Source: Klebsiella michiganensis (GTDB taxonomy: Bacteria; Pseudomonadota; Gammaproteobacteria; Enterobacterales; Enterobacteriaceae). From it: a stretch of DNA of 64,000 nt. This document shows, in pieces, positions 32,219 through 40,103 of the stretch. Under the pieces are notes generated by a model. It was not told where the DNA came from. It was given only the letters and a program-made list of their open reading frames with translations, and ran no database searches. The stretch spans positions 2,480,001-2,544,000 of the forward strand of contig CP011077.1 of NCBI GenBank assembly GCA_000963575.1, read 5' to 3'. Within the stretch, counting starts at the first letter, position 1; each line of letters opens with the position of its first letter. The translations under genes were made by a program, and so were the position numbers.

Positions 32219-34264
32219 ATGCAACAGTTAACCAGCTATCTGTCCGGGACGTGGTTTAGCGGCCAGGGGAAAGAAAGAACTATTTTTCATGCCGTTAGCG
32301 GCGAACCACTGTGGCAGGTGACCAGCGAAGGGGCGGATATGGCGGCGGCAAAACGTTTTGCCCTCGCACAAGGCGGCAAGGCGCTGCAGGCCATGACCTT
32401 TATTCAGCGCGCCGCGATGTTAAAAGCGGTGGCAAAGCATCTGCTGGCGCAGAAAGAAGCGTTTTATGAAATTTCTTCCCAGACCGGGGCCACCCGCGCC
32501 GACAGCTGGGTAGACATTGAGGGCGGGATCAGCACGCTGTTTGCCTACGCCGGGATGGGTAACCGCGAGCTCCCGGACGATACGCTGTGGCCGGAAGATG
32601 AATTGATGCCGCTGTCAAAACAGGGAGGATTCGCGGCTCGCCACGTACTCACCTCTAAGTCCGGCGTGGCGCTGCACATCAACGCCTTTAACTTCCCCTG
32701 CTGGGGAATGCTGGAGAAGCTGGCGCCGACCTGGCTGGCCGGTATGCCGGCGATTATCAAACCCGGCACGGCCAGCGCTCAGTTAACCCAGGCAATGGTC
32801 AAAGCGATTGTTGAGTCAGGCCTGGTGCCGGACGGCGCGATAAGCCTGATCTGCGGCGGCGTGGGCGATCTGTTCGATCACCTGGATGAGCAGGATGTGG
32901 TGACATTTACCGGCTCGGCCAGCACCGGCCAAAAGTTACGTTGTCACTCAAATATTATCGCCCGCGCTATTCCGTTCACCATGGAAGCTGACTCGCTTAA
33001 CTGCTGCGTGCTGGCGGCAGACGTCTCTCCTGAGCAACCAGAATTCACGCTGTTCGTCCGTGAAGTGGTGCGCGAAATGACCGCCAAAGCCGGGCAGAAA
33101 TGTACCGCGATTCGCCGCATTATCGTGCCGCAAAACCGGCTGGGGGCGGTGCTTGAAGCGCTGAAGGCAAAACTTGAAAAAATACGGCCAGGCGACCCGG
33201 CGACAGAAGGCGTGCGTATGGGGGCGCTGGTCAGCCTTGAGCAACGGGATGACGTGCAGCGTAAGGTTGACCAACTGATTGCCGCCGGATGTGAAGCCGT
33301 GCTTGGCGGCAAAGCCGATTTCACTCAGCCGGGCGCGTTCTTCCCGCCTACTCTTTTGCTTTGCCAGCAGCCGGACGAAACGCCTGCGGTGCACGAGCTT
33401 GAGGCCTTCGGCCCGGTAGCAACCGTGATGCCTTATCGGGATGCTGACCACGCGATGGAACTGGCGCGCGCCGGTCAGGGCAGTCTGGCCGGAACCTTAG
33501 TCACCGCCGATGAGCAAATTGCCCGTGAGTTTATTCTGGGTGCCGCCCGGGCTCACGGCCGTATTCAGGTGTTGAACGAGGAGTCCTCGGTGGAGTCGAC
33601 CGGGCACGGCTCACCGCTTCCGATGCTGGTGCACGGCGGCCCGGGCCGCGCGGGCGGCGGTGAAGAACTGGGCGGTCTGCGTGCGGTGAAACACTATATG
33701 CAGCGCACCGCCATTCAGGGCAGCCCGACGATGCTTGCCGCCGTCAGCGGACAGTGGAACTACGGCGCGCGGATTCAGGAAGATACCGTTCATCCGTTCC
33801 GCAAACATTTTGAGGAATTGCGCATCGGGGAAAGCATTCTGACCGCCCGCCGTACCGTGACCGAAGCCGACATCGCCAACTTCGCCAACCTGAGCGGCGA
33901 CCGTTTCTATGCCCATACCGATAAAATTGGGGCGGCGGAGTCGTTCTTTGGCGAGCGCGTGGCGCACGGCTACTTTGTGGTTTCAGCCGCCGCCGGGCTG
34001 TTTGTCGATCCGGGCGTCGGGCCGGTGATTGCCAACTACGGCATGGAAAACCTGCGCTTTATTGAGCCGGTAAAAATCGACGATACGATTCAGGTGCGCC
34101 TGACCTGCAAACGTAAAACCGCCAAGCCGCAGAAAACGGCGGAAGATAAGCCGGTTGGCGTCGTCGAATGGGCGGTGGATATCACCAATCAGCATCAACA
34201 GACCGTTGCCCGCTACTCGATCCTCACCCTCGTTGCCCGCCTGAACGGCGATTTTGCCTCTTGA
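32219..34264 (+). CDS. paaZ: Bifunctional oxepin-CoA hydrolase / 3-oxo-5,6-dehydrosuberyl-CoA semialdehyde dehydrogenase
   Basis: This 681-residue fusion opens the oxepin-CoA ring with its C-terminal MaoC-like hydratase domain (about 530-681; LSGDRFYAHTDK and RVAHGYFV hold the Asp and His). It then oxidises the reactive aldehyde with its N-terminal NADP-dependent aldehyde dehydrogenase domain (about 1-515; glutamate in FTMEADSLNC, nucleophilic cysteine in AGQKCTA). Length is identical to E. coli PaaZ. ATG 32219 is chosen because of GGAG six bases upstream and the family N-terminus MQQL; the frame is open from 32195. It diverges from paaA and is followed by a REP-like element and tynA. Confidence 0.97.
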   Translation: MQQLTSYLSGTWFSGQGKERTIFHAVSGEPLWQVTSEGADMAAAKRFALAQGGKALQAMTFIQRAAMLKAVAKHLLAQKEAFYEISSQTGATRADSWVDIEGGISTLFAYAGMGNRELPDDTLWPEDELMPLSKQGGFAARHVLTSKSGVALHINAFNFPCWGMLEKLAPTWLAGMPAIIKPGTASAQLTQAMVKAIVESGLVPDGAISLICGGVGDLFDHLDEQDVVTFTGSASTGQKLRCHSNIIARAIPFTMEADSLNCCVLAADVSPEQPEFTLFVREVVREMTAKAGQKCTAIRRIIVPQNRLGAVLEALKAKLEKIRPGDPATEGVRMGALVSLEQRDDVQRKVDQLIAAGCEAVLGGKADFTQPGAFFPPTLLLCQQPDETPAVHELEAFGPVATVMPYRDADHAMELARAGQGSLAGTLVTADEQIAREFILGAARAHGRIQVLNEESSVESTGHGSPLPMLVHGGPGRAGGGEELGGLRAVKHYMQRTAIQGSPTMLAAVSGQWNYGARIQEDTVHPFRKHFEELRIGESILTARRTVTEADIANFANLSGDRFYAHTDKIGAAESFFGERVAHGYFVVSAAAGLFVDPGVGPVIANYGMENLRFIEPVKIDDTIQVRLTCKRKTAKPQKTAEDKPVGVVEWAVDITNQHQQTVARYSILTLVARLNGDFAS

Positions 34265-34321
34265 TGGTTCGGCAAGTCTTTCACCCTTGATATCGCTTCT
34301 GGTTTTTTACCCTCACCCTAA

Positions 34322-34344
34322 CCCTCTCCCTTCCAGGGAGAGGG
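34322..34344. repeat. REP-like palindromic repeat downstream of paaZ
   Basis: CCCTCTCCCT (34322-34331) pairs perfectly with AGGGAGAGGG (34335-34344). It is preceded by CCCTCACCCTA, and a second, degenerate copy follows to about 34,390. The same core occurs at 63,644-63,664. Confidence 0.7.
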
Positions 34345-34446
34345 AACAAACCACTTTCCCATTGCCGGTTTTCCCTTCCGGGAGAGGGCTGAATTTAACC
34401 CGACGCTCATCGGCCCGAAGTAACAAATCTCTCCCATTCCACATTC

Positions 34447-34483
34447 TGGCAACCACAGCAAAACGCTTGGCAGGGAATACAAG
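34447..34483 (+). promoter_or_regulatory. Tandem FeaR-type sites upstream of tynA
   Basis: TGGCA-N8-AAA (34447-34462) matches the FeaR consensus TGNCA-N8-AAA as I recall it, and TGGCA-N8-AAG (34468-34483) misses it by one base. The two lie in the same orientation exactly 21 bp, two helical turns, apart. This is the geometry of an AraC-family activator at a class II promoter. Confidence 0.75.
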
Positions 34484-34574
34484 GGACCCCCCGGCGAAAG
34501 TTGTTATGTTGAATCCGACAGTCTTTATCCAGCACGCACATAACAACACAACACACTTTTAAGGTGAGAAAGCG

Positions 34575-36848
34575 ATGACAATGAAAACTGGAAAAAAAGC
34601 GCTGGCGCTGGCTATTGCGCTCCTGACCTCGGCGGGGATTCACGCCCCGGCTTTTGCCCACGGCGGCGAGGCACATATGGTGCCAATGCAAAAAACGCTC
34701 GCGGATTTTGGCGCCGACGTCCAGTGGGACGATTACGCACAGATGTTTACCCTCGTCAAAGACGGTGCCTACGTGAAGGTGAAGCCCAATGCCACCTCCG
34801 CCATCGTGAACGGCAAAACGCTCAAGCTCGAAGTGCCGGTTATCTTTAAAGACAAAACGGCGTTTATCTCCGAAGGGTTTATCAATGAAGTGTTTCAGTC
34901 CGGGCTGGATCAAACCTTTGCCGTCGAGAAAAAGCCACACCCGCTCAACTCCCTGAGCGCCGACGAAATTAATAAGACGGTGGAGATAATCAAAGCCGCG
35001 GCGGACTACAAGCCGAATATTCGCTTTACCGAGATTTCTCTGCGCGAGCCGCCCAAGGAGCAAGTCTGGAAGTTTGTGATGGACGGCACCAGCGTCAGCC
35101 AGCCGCGTGAGGCGGACGTCATCATGCTGGACGGCCGCCATATTATTGAAGCCACGGTGGATTTAGCCGCCGGAAAGGTCAACAGCTGGAAACCGATTGA
35201 AGGCGCTCAGGGCATGGTGCTGCTGGACGATTTCGCCAGCGTGCAGTCGATAATCAATAACAGCAAAGAATTTGCCGACGCGGTGAAAAAGCGTGGCATC
35301 AGCGATCCTTCAAAAGTGGTCACCACCCCGCTTACCGTCGGCTATTTCGACGGCAAGGACGGCCTGAAGCAGGATCAGCGCCTGCTGAAAGTGGTGAGCT
35401 ATCTTGACGTTGGCGACGGCAACTACTGGGCGCACCCGATTGAAAACCTGGTGGCGGTGGTGGATCTTGAACAGAAAAAAATCATCAAGATTGAGACGGG
35501 CCCGGTCATTCCTGTGCCGATGACGCCCCGTCCCTATGATGGCCGCGATCGCGAAGCTGCGAACCTGAAGCCGCTGAATATCATTGAGCCTGAAGGGAAA
35601 AATTACACCATTACCGGGGATACGATTCGCTGGCAAAACTGGGATTTGCATCTGCGCCTGAACTCACGCGTAGGCCCGATAATCTCTACCGTGACCTACA
35701 ACGACAACGGCACCAAACGAAAGATTATGTATGAAGGATCCCTTGGCGGGATGATTGTGCCGTATGGTGACCCGGATATCGGCTGGTATTTTAAGGCCTA
35801 TCTGGATGCCGGTGACTACGGCATGGGCACGCTGACTTCCCCTATCGTGCGCGGCAAAGATGCGCCGGGTAATGCAGTTCTGCTGGACGAGACCCTGGCC
35901 GATTACACCGGGAAGCCAACCACTATTCCACGCGCTATTGCGGTTTTCGAACGTTATGCCGGGCCGGAGTATAAGCACCAGGAAATGGGCCAGCCGAACG
36001 TCAGCAGCGAACGTCGCGAGCTGGTGATCCGCTGGATAAGCACCGTGGGTAACTACGACTATATCTTTGACTGGGTCTTCCACCAGAACGGCACCATCGG
36101 CATTGATGCCGGGGCGACCGGGATCGAGGCGGTGAAAGGCGTGAAGGCTAAAACTATGCATGACGCCACCGCGAAAGAAGATACCCGCTACGGCACGCTG
36201 ATAGACCACAATATTGTCGGCACAACGCATCAGCATATTTATAACTTCCGCCTGGATTTGGACGTCGACGGCGAAAATAACAGCCTGACCGCTATCGATC
36301 CGGTTGTGAAGCCGAACACCAGCGGCGGCCCGCGCACGAGTACGATGCAAACCAATGAATATGCGATTAAAAACGAACAGGATGCGGCGCAGAAATTTGA
36401 CCCAGGCACTGTCCGCCTGTTGAGCAATCCGAATAAAGAAAACCGTATGGGCAACCCGGTTTCCTACCAGTTAATTCCTTACGCCGGGGGGACTCACCCG
36501 GTAGCTACCGGCGCGAAATTTGCGCCGGACGAGTGGATTTATCATCGCCTGAGCTTTATGGATAAGCAGCTGTGGGTGACTCGCTATAACCCGGATGAAC
36601 GCTATTCCGAAGGGAAATACCCTAACCGCTCCGCGCACGACACCGGTTTAGGCGCTTACAGTAAAGACAATCAGTCGCTGGAAAACACGGACAACGTCGT
36701 CTGGTTAACCACCGGCACCACGCATATTGCCCGTGCCGAAGAGTGGCCAATCATGCCGACCGAGTGGGTGCATGCCCTGTTGAAGCCGTGGAACTTCTTT
36801 AATGAAACGCCAACGCTTGTGAAGTCAGACGATAAAGAGAGTCAATAG
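34575..36848 (+). CDS. tynA: Primary-amine oxidase (copper/topaquinone)
   Basis: This 757-residue periplasmic enzyme oxidises 2-phenylethylamine or tyramine to the aldehyde, ammonia and hydrogen peroxide. It has a signal peptide to about residue 28 (AFA), the N-terminal domain typical of the enterobacterial enzyme, and the cofactor motif N-Y-D at residues 493-495, where Tyr494 becomes topaquinone. Copper ligands are the two histidines of GTTHQHIYNF and the one in TTGTTHIARAEEWP. Length equals E. coli TynA. Tandem FeaR-type sites lie about 100 bp upstream, and a strong hairpin follows. The product phenylacetaldehyde is oxidised by FeaB, encoded 24 kb away. Confidence 0.97.
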   Translation: MTMKTGKKALALAIALLTSAGIHAPAFAHGGEAHMVPMQKTLADFGADVQWDDYAQMFTLVKDGAYVKVKPNATSAIVNGKTLKLEVPVIFKDKTAFISEGFINEVFQSGLDQTFAVEKKPHPLNSLSADEINKTVEIIKAAADYKPNIRFTEISLREPPKEQVWKFVMDGTSVSQPREADVIMLDGRHIIEATVDLAAGKVNSWKPIEGAQGMVLLDDFASVQSIINNSKEFADAVKKRGISDPSKVVTTPLTVGYFDGKDGLKQDQRLLKVVSYLDVGDGNYWAHPIENLVAVVDLEQKKIIKIETGPVIPVPMTPRPYDGRDREAANLKPLNIIEPEGKNYTITGDTIRWQNWDLHLRLNSRVGPIISTVTYNDNGTKRKIMYEGSLGGMIVPYGDPDIGWYFKAYLDAGDYGMGTLTSPIVRGKDAPGNAVLLDETLADYTGKPTTIPRAIAVFERYAGPEYKHQEMGQPNVSSERRELVIRWISTVGNYDYIFDWVFHQNGTIGIDAGATGIEAVKGVKAKTMHDATAKEDTRYGTLIDHNIVGTTHQHIYNFRLDLDVDGENNSLTAIDPVVKPNTSGGPRTSTMQTNEYAIKNEQDAAQKFDPGTVRLLSNPNKENRMGNPVSYQLIPYAGGTHPVATGAKFAPDEWIYHRLSFMDKQLWVTRYNPDERYSEGKYPNRSAHDTGLGAYSKDNQSLENTDNVVWLTTGTTHIARAEEWPIMPTEWVHALLKPWNFFNETPTLVKSDDKESQ

Positions 36849-36855
36849 TGGGGTT

Positions 36856-36887
36856 TGCGGCGCGCCTGAACAGCGCGCCGCATCTTT
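36856..36887 (+). terminator. Rho-independent terminator of tynA
   Basis: A perfect 10-bp GC-rich stem (36856-36865 with 36873-36882, 7-nt loop) is followed by TCTTT. It sits between the convergent tynA and methyltransferase genes. Confidence 0.75.
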
Positions 36888-36890
36888 AAT

Positions 36891-37580
36891 TCAGGGCTTG
36901 ATAGCCTGCCAGCCGTGAATAAGCAGCGACTGGAAGAACGACTGCGCGCTGGCAAATCCCCCGGCAAGAAGCAATGCTTCAGTTTGACGCGGCGGCAACA
37001 AAAGTAAACGTCGGCTGAGCTCGGCCTTCACCTCAGAAATGTCCCGCTCGCGTTGGGTATAAGCCTGCTGCAGCGCAACCCAATTTCTTAATTGCCCGTC
37101 AAAATCGGGACTCGCCATGTCTCCCGCAATTTCCGCGGCGATAAGCTGCCCGGCGGGTTTTAACCTGTCGGCAATGTGTTGGTAAATACCGCCCCGCTGT
37201 GGATGTTGGATAAAATGGGCCACCAGCAAACACAAAGCGGCGTCGTATTTTTCCCGTGCAGGAACGTCAATGACGTGGCCTTCAATCAGCGTGCAGCGAC
37301 CACTCAGCCCTTCCCGGGCAAGCTTTTCCGCACAGACAGCAAGCATATCCGGGGAAGGATCTACCCCGGTAAAACGCCACCCCGGGTGCAGATTGGCCAG
37401 CCGAACAATTTCTGTCCCGGTACCGACGCCAACGCAGAGAACCTGCGCCTCTGCAGCAAGGTTTCGGAACAACAGGGATATCAATGCGTGCAGGTTGTTT
37501 GAAATGTCTTTCAACCGTTCGCCGCTGGCATCGTACTGGCGCGAAAATTCTGTATTAAAAATGTCGTTCGTATCGTTCAT
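36891..37580 (-). CDS. Class I SAM-dependent methyltransferase
   Basis: This 229-residue protein shows the Rossmann-type methyltransferase motif I VLCVGVGTGTEI near residue 50 and motif II with an acidic end (FTGVDPSPDML near 72). A YDAALCLLVAHFI segment follows near 110 as motif IV. ATG 37580 is chosen because GAGG lies eight bases upstream and NDTNDIFNTEFSRQYD is a normal start for this class; an in-frame start at 37640 is possible. The substrate cannot be deduced. It is the first gene of the DNA that separates tynA from feaB compared with E. coli, and forms a single-gene unit. Confidence 0.82.
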   Translation of the reverse strand: MNDTNDIFNTEFSRQYDASGERLKDISNNLHALISLLFRNLAAEAQVLCVGVGTGTEIVRLANLHPGWRFTGVDPSPDMLAVCAEKLAREGLSGRCTLIEGHVIDVPAREKYDAALCLLVAHFIQHPQRGGIYQHIADRLKPAGQLIAAEIAGDMASPDFDGQLRNWVALQQAYTQRERDISEVKAELSRRLLLLPPRQTEALLLAGGFASAQSFFQSLLIHGWQAIKP

Positions 37581-38050
37581 CACATCGCCTCTGATGGATT
37601 TTCGGCGTAAAACAGGGTAATAAACACCCAATAAACTCATGTAACTTACGATAGCACATGATATGAGGCTTTAAAAATTGTTTTCTTTTTGTACGCTTCG
37701 CGCTTGTTAATTCGAATTTTATTTATAAGTAATCTTGAATTGTTTTGTAGGTGATATTTTTACTCGAAAGGATATACAGGAAATAATGTTTCCAATAAAG
37801 GAAGCTTTACTTCCCATAAATGAAACAGAATATGACAGCGGGTAACAACAAGCATCTTTGGTTAAGAAAAAGGTAAAGATCGATAAAGTCACGAGGATCC
37901 CGTTTCATTATAACTGAACAATGATATAATCGCCGCGGACTTACTCTGAATTTAAATAAATAAAACAACGTAACATGTGCCTCTTATCACTAACCTCAGG
38001 CACTCATTTCACGGGAAATAACCCCGTAGCTGAACACCGAGAAAAATAAT
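37581..38050. other. AT-rich intergenic region between methyltransferase and DNA-binding-like gene
   Basis: This divergent 470-bp stretch is markedly AT-rich compared with the flanking catabolic genes. It contains a perfect TATAAT at 37925-37930 pointing right, and a short GGAAG/CTTCC hairpin near 37,800. No gene of its own was found. High AT content would suit H-NS silencing, which is inference. Confidence 0.55.
37925..37930 (+). promoter_or_regulatory. Candidate -10 element for the 38051 gene
   Basis: A perfect TATAAT lies about 120 bp before the start of the unrecognised gene. Only a poor -35 (GTTTCA at 37902-37907, 17-bp spacer) precedes it, suggesting need for an activator or that this is not the main promoter. 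Confidence 0.4.
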
Positions 38051-38902
38051 ATGACGCAACACCAACTCCAGGACACTATCGCCCGCTACAGTCAGCAATT
38101 AAAAAAGCATCCCTGCTTTCGGGAAGCCATCCGGCATCATTATGACTCCCTGCTGGTAACCTATAAAAAACAGCCTCTCTTTTATAAAACGATTCTGCAA
38201 AGCTCACGCTTTCATGTGGTCCTTGCACTGCTATGTTTTCACTACAGCGAGCGCAAGGCCGTGCTGGCGGATATCAAAGAGTTTTGCGTAAAAATGGAGC
38301 TAACCAGCCTCAACACGGTGAATTCTCTGGTCACTCTGCTGCGCATTACCGGCAGAATGACGCTGGAAAAAAGTGAAGATGACCGCCGGGTGCTGCTGTA
38401 TAACCCCAGCGTAAAAGGCCTCAATGAAACCCGCAGCTATATGCAGATTTCTACTCCCTCACTGAAAATGCTGCTCCCGGAGAGTTCTTTTTCGATTCAT
38501 ATCCTTGATGATAACAGGATCTTTGAACAATTTTTTCGCCGCAGTGCCAACCTGTTATTTGATGAAGTCATATTGAGCCGACTGGTGCCTAATAGCGCGA
38601 TGTTTGTGGATAAAGACGCCGGGCATATTATCATCCTCAGAATATACCTGATGGCTGAACAGAGTGAAGATGGCAAATGGTGGCTGCGCCCCAATTACAA
38701 TAAAACAGCGAAAGACCTTTCAGTGTCGAGAATGCACCTGAGACGCATCGTTAACTGCGGGATCATGGCGGGATTATTTAGCGAAGATAGTGACGGCGTA
38801 TTAGAAGTACACAACGGTTTTATTGAAATGGCTGAGTCCTACTTTGGCTTTTATTTCTCTTTCATTCTGTACGGCCTTAATATCGATCCAACTAACGTAT
38901 AA
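38051..38902 (+). CDS. Unrecognised protein with two winged-helix-like segments
   Basis: I do not recognise this 283-residue protein. It has no signal peptide and no clear membrane segment except a weak hydrophobic C-terminal stretch (ESYFGFYFSFILYGL). Two parts look like DNA-binding folds. Around residues 75-125, helices are followed by a MarR-like wing (LRITGRMTLEKSEDDRRVLLY). Around 220-255, the stretch TAKDLSVSRMHLRRIVNCGI resembles a helix-turn-helix, again with a following wing. It converges on the type I secretion operon across a bidirectional terminator and may regulate it, but this is inferred only from position. The upstream ribosome-binding site is weak (GAGAAAAATAAT). Confidence 0.7.
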   Translation: MTQHQLQDTIARYSQQLKKHPCFREAIRHHYDSLLVTYKKQPLFYKTILQSSRFHVVLALLCFHYSERKAVLADIKEFCVKMELTSLNTVNSLVTLLRITGRMTLEKSEDDRRVLLYNPSVKGLNETRSYMQISTPSLKMLLPESSFSIHILDDNRIFEQFFRRSANLLFDEVILSRLVPNSAMFVDKDAGHIIILRIYLMAEQSEDGKWWLRPNYNKTAKDLSVSRMHLRRIVNCGIMAGLFSEDSDGVLEVHNGFIEMAESYFGFYFSFILYGLNIDPTNV

Positions 38903-38929
38903 AAATGCCGGCTTTCGCCGGCTTTTTTT
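38901..38929. terminator. Bidirectional rho-independent terminator
   Basis: The stem GCCGGC/GCCGGC (38907-38912 and 38917-38922, TTTC loop) is flanked by five A on the left and seven T on the right. It ends both the 38051 gene and the leftward secretion operon. Confidence 0.88.
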
Positions 38930-40103
38930 ATCTTTCTCGCAGCGCCTCGCTGGCTTTATTCAACGGTTTGAGCAGGTAATCGAGAACTGACTTACCGCCG
39001 GTTTTAATGTCTACGGTGGCAATCATGCCGGGGAAGATGGGGAACGATTTTCCTTCCCGATTCTCCAGCTGGCTGGCATCGGTGCGGATGTAGACCCGAT
39101 AGTAGTAAAGGTCACGCTTCACCTCATCCTGCAGCGTATCCGGCGAAATGGTGGTGACCACCCCTTTCAGCCCGCCATAGATGGAGTAGTCGTAGGCGGT
39201 AATTTTCACCAGCGCATTTTGCCCCGGGTGAATGAAGGCGACGTCCCGCGGCGAGATTTTCGCCTCAATCAGCATTTGGTCGTCAAGCGGTACCAGCGTC
39301 ATCAGCTTGCCGTTAGGGGGAATAACGCCGCCCACGGTCGTCACCTCAATGCCTTTCACAATCGCCCGCACCGGTGAGGTAAATGTCAGGCGCGTCAACG
39401 AGTCTTCCCTGCCTCGCATCACCGAGCGCTGAGTTTTAATTTCCTCATTGGCTTCGGCCAGCTCTTCACGAGCGCGGACGTAGTACTGGTTTTGCATTTC
39501 GGTGATTTTATTTTCCAGCTCGTTTTTTTGCCGCTGCAGGCGCAGAACCTCGACGCTGCTGGCCGCGCCCTGCTTGACCAGCGGCTCGGTCATCGCCAGC
39601 TCGCGCTGCACCAGCGAGATGGCCTCACGCAGCCCGGAAACCCCTTTTTCAAGGCTGCTGCGGCGTGATTCGTAGAGCGCTGTCTCCTGGCGTACCAGCT
39701 CGCTATCGCTGGCCAGTATGTCCGGGAAGACAAGCGGTGTGGCGCCAACTTCGGCCTTCAGGCGGGCAGCTTTCGCCATCGCCGCGTGGAGGTGAGATTC
39801 ACTTTCCTGTACCCCGGACTCGGTTTTTGTTCGGTCAAGCTGTGCCAGCACCTGGCCCTGCTCAACAATGTCCCCCTCGTGGACGCACAGCTTGTAGAGA
39901 AGCCCGCCCTCCAGGGACTGAATAACCTGCTCGCGCGACGACGGGACAACTTTTCCTGAGCCGGTCGTGACCTCATCCAGGCTGAAAAAATTCGCCCAGA
40001 GCACAAAAGCCAGCAGCATCAGCCCCAACGCCCAGGCGACCAGGCTCGATCGCGGCAGCGCCGGCTCTTTCAGGCGGCTATTGTAGCGAGTGATGTCGTT
40101 CAT
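38928..40103 (-). CDS. Type I secretion membrane fusion protein (HlyD/LapC family)
   Basis: This 391-residue periplasmic adaptor links the ABC transporter to the outer-membrane TolC-like channel. It has one N-terminal transmembrane helix (about residues 22-42), a first lipoyl half-motif (SREQVIQSLEGGLLYKLCVHEGDIVEQGQVLAQLD) near 60-92, a long coiled-coil hairpin at about 95-240, and a second lipoyl/beta-barrel part ending with the HlyD C-terminal signature FPGMIATVDIKTGGKSVLDYLLKPL. Its start overlaps the stop of the transporter gene by four bases. It is the last gene of the leftward secretion operon. Confidence 0.93.
   Translation of the reverse strand: MNDITRYNSRLKEPALPRSSLVAWALGLMLLAFVLWANFFSLDEVTTGSGKVVPSSREQVIQSLEGGLLYKLCVHEGDIVEQGQVLAQLDRTKTESGVQESESHLHAAMAKAARLKAEVGATPLVFPDILASDSELVRQETALYESRRSSLEKGVSGLREAISLVQRELAMTEPLVKQGAASSVEVLRLQRQKNELENKITEMQNQYYVRAREELAEANEEIKTQRSVMRGREDSLTRLTFTSPVRAIVKGIEVTTVGGVIPPNGKLMTLVPLDDQMLIEAKISPRDVAFIHPGQNALVKITAYDYSIYGGLKGVVTTISPDTLQDEVKRDLYYYRVYIRTDASQLENREGKSFPIFPGMIATVDIKTGGKSVLDYLLKPLNKASEALRER

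Larger units (their letters stand above)
34265..34574 (+). other. Intergenic region between paaZ and tynA
   Basis: The first half contains REP-like palindromes (34311-34390). The second half is the tynA control region, with tandem FeaR-type sites at 34447-34483, a possible -10 hexamer TATGTT at 34505-34510, and AAGGTGAG as ribosome-binding site. I see no gene here. Confidence 0.7.
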
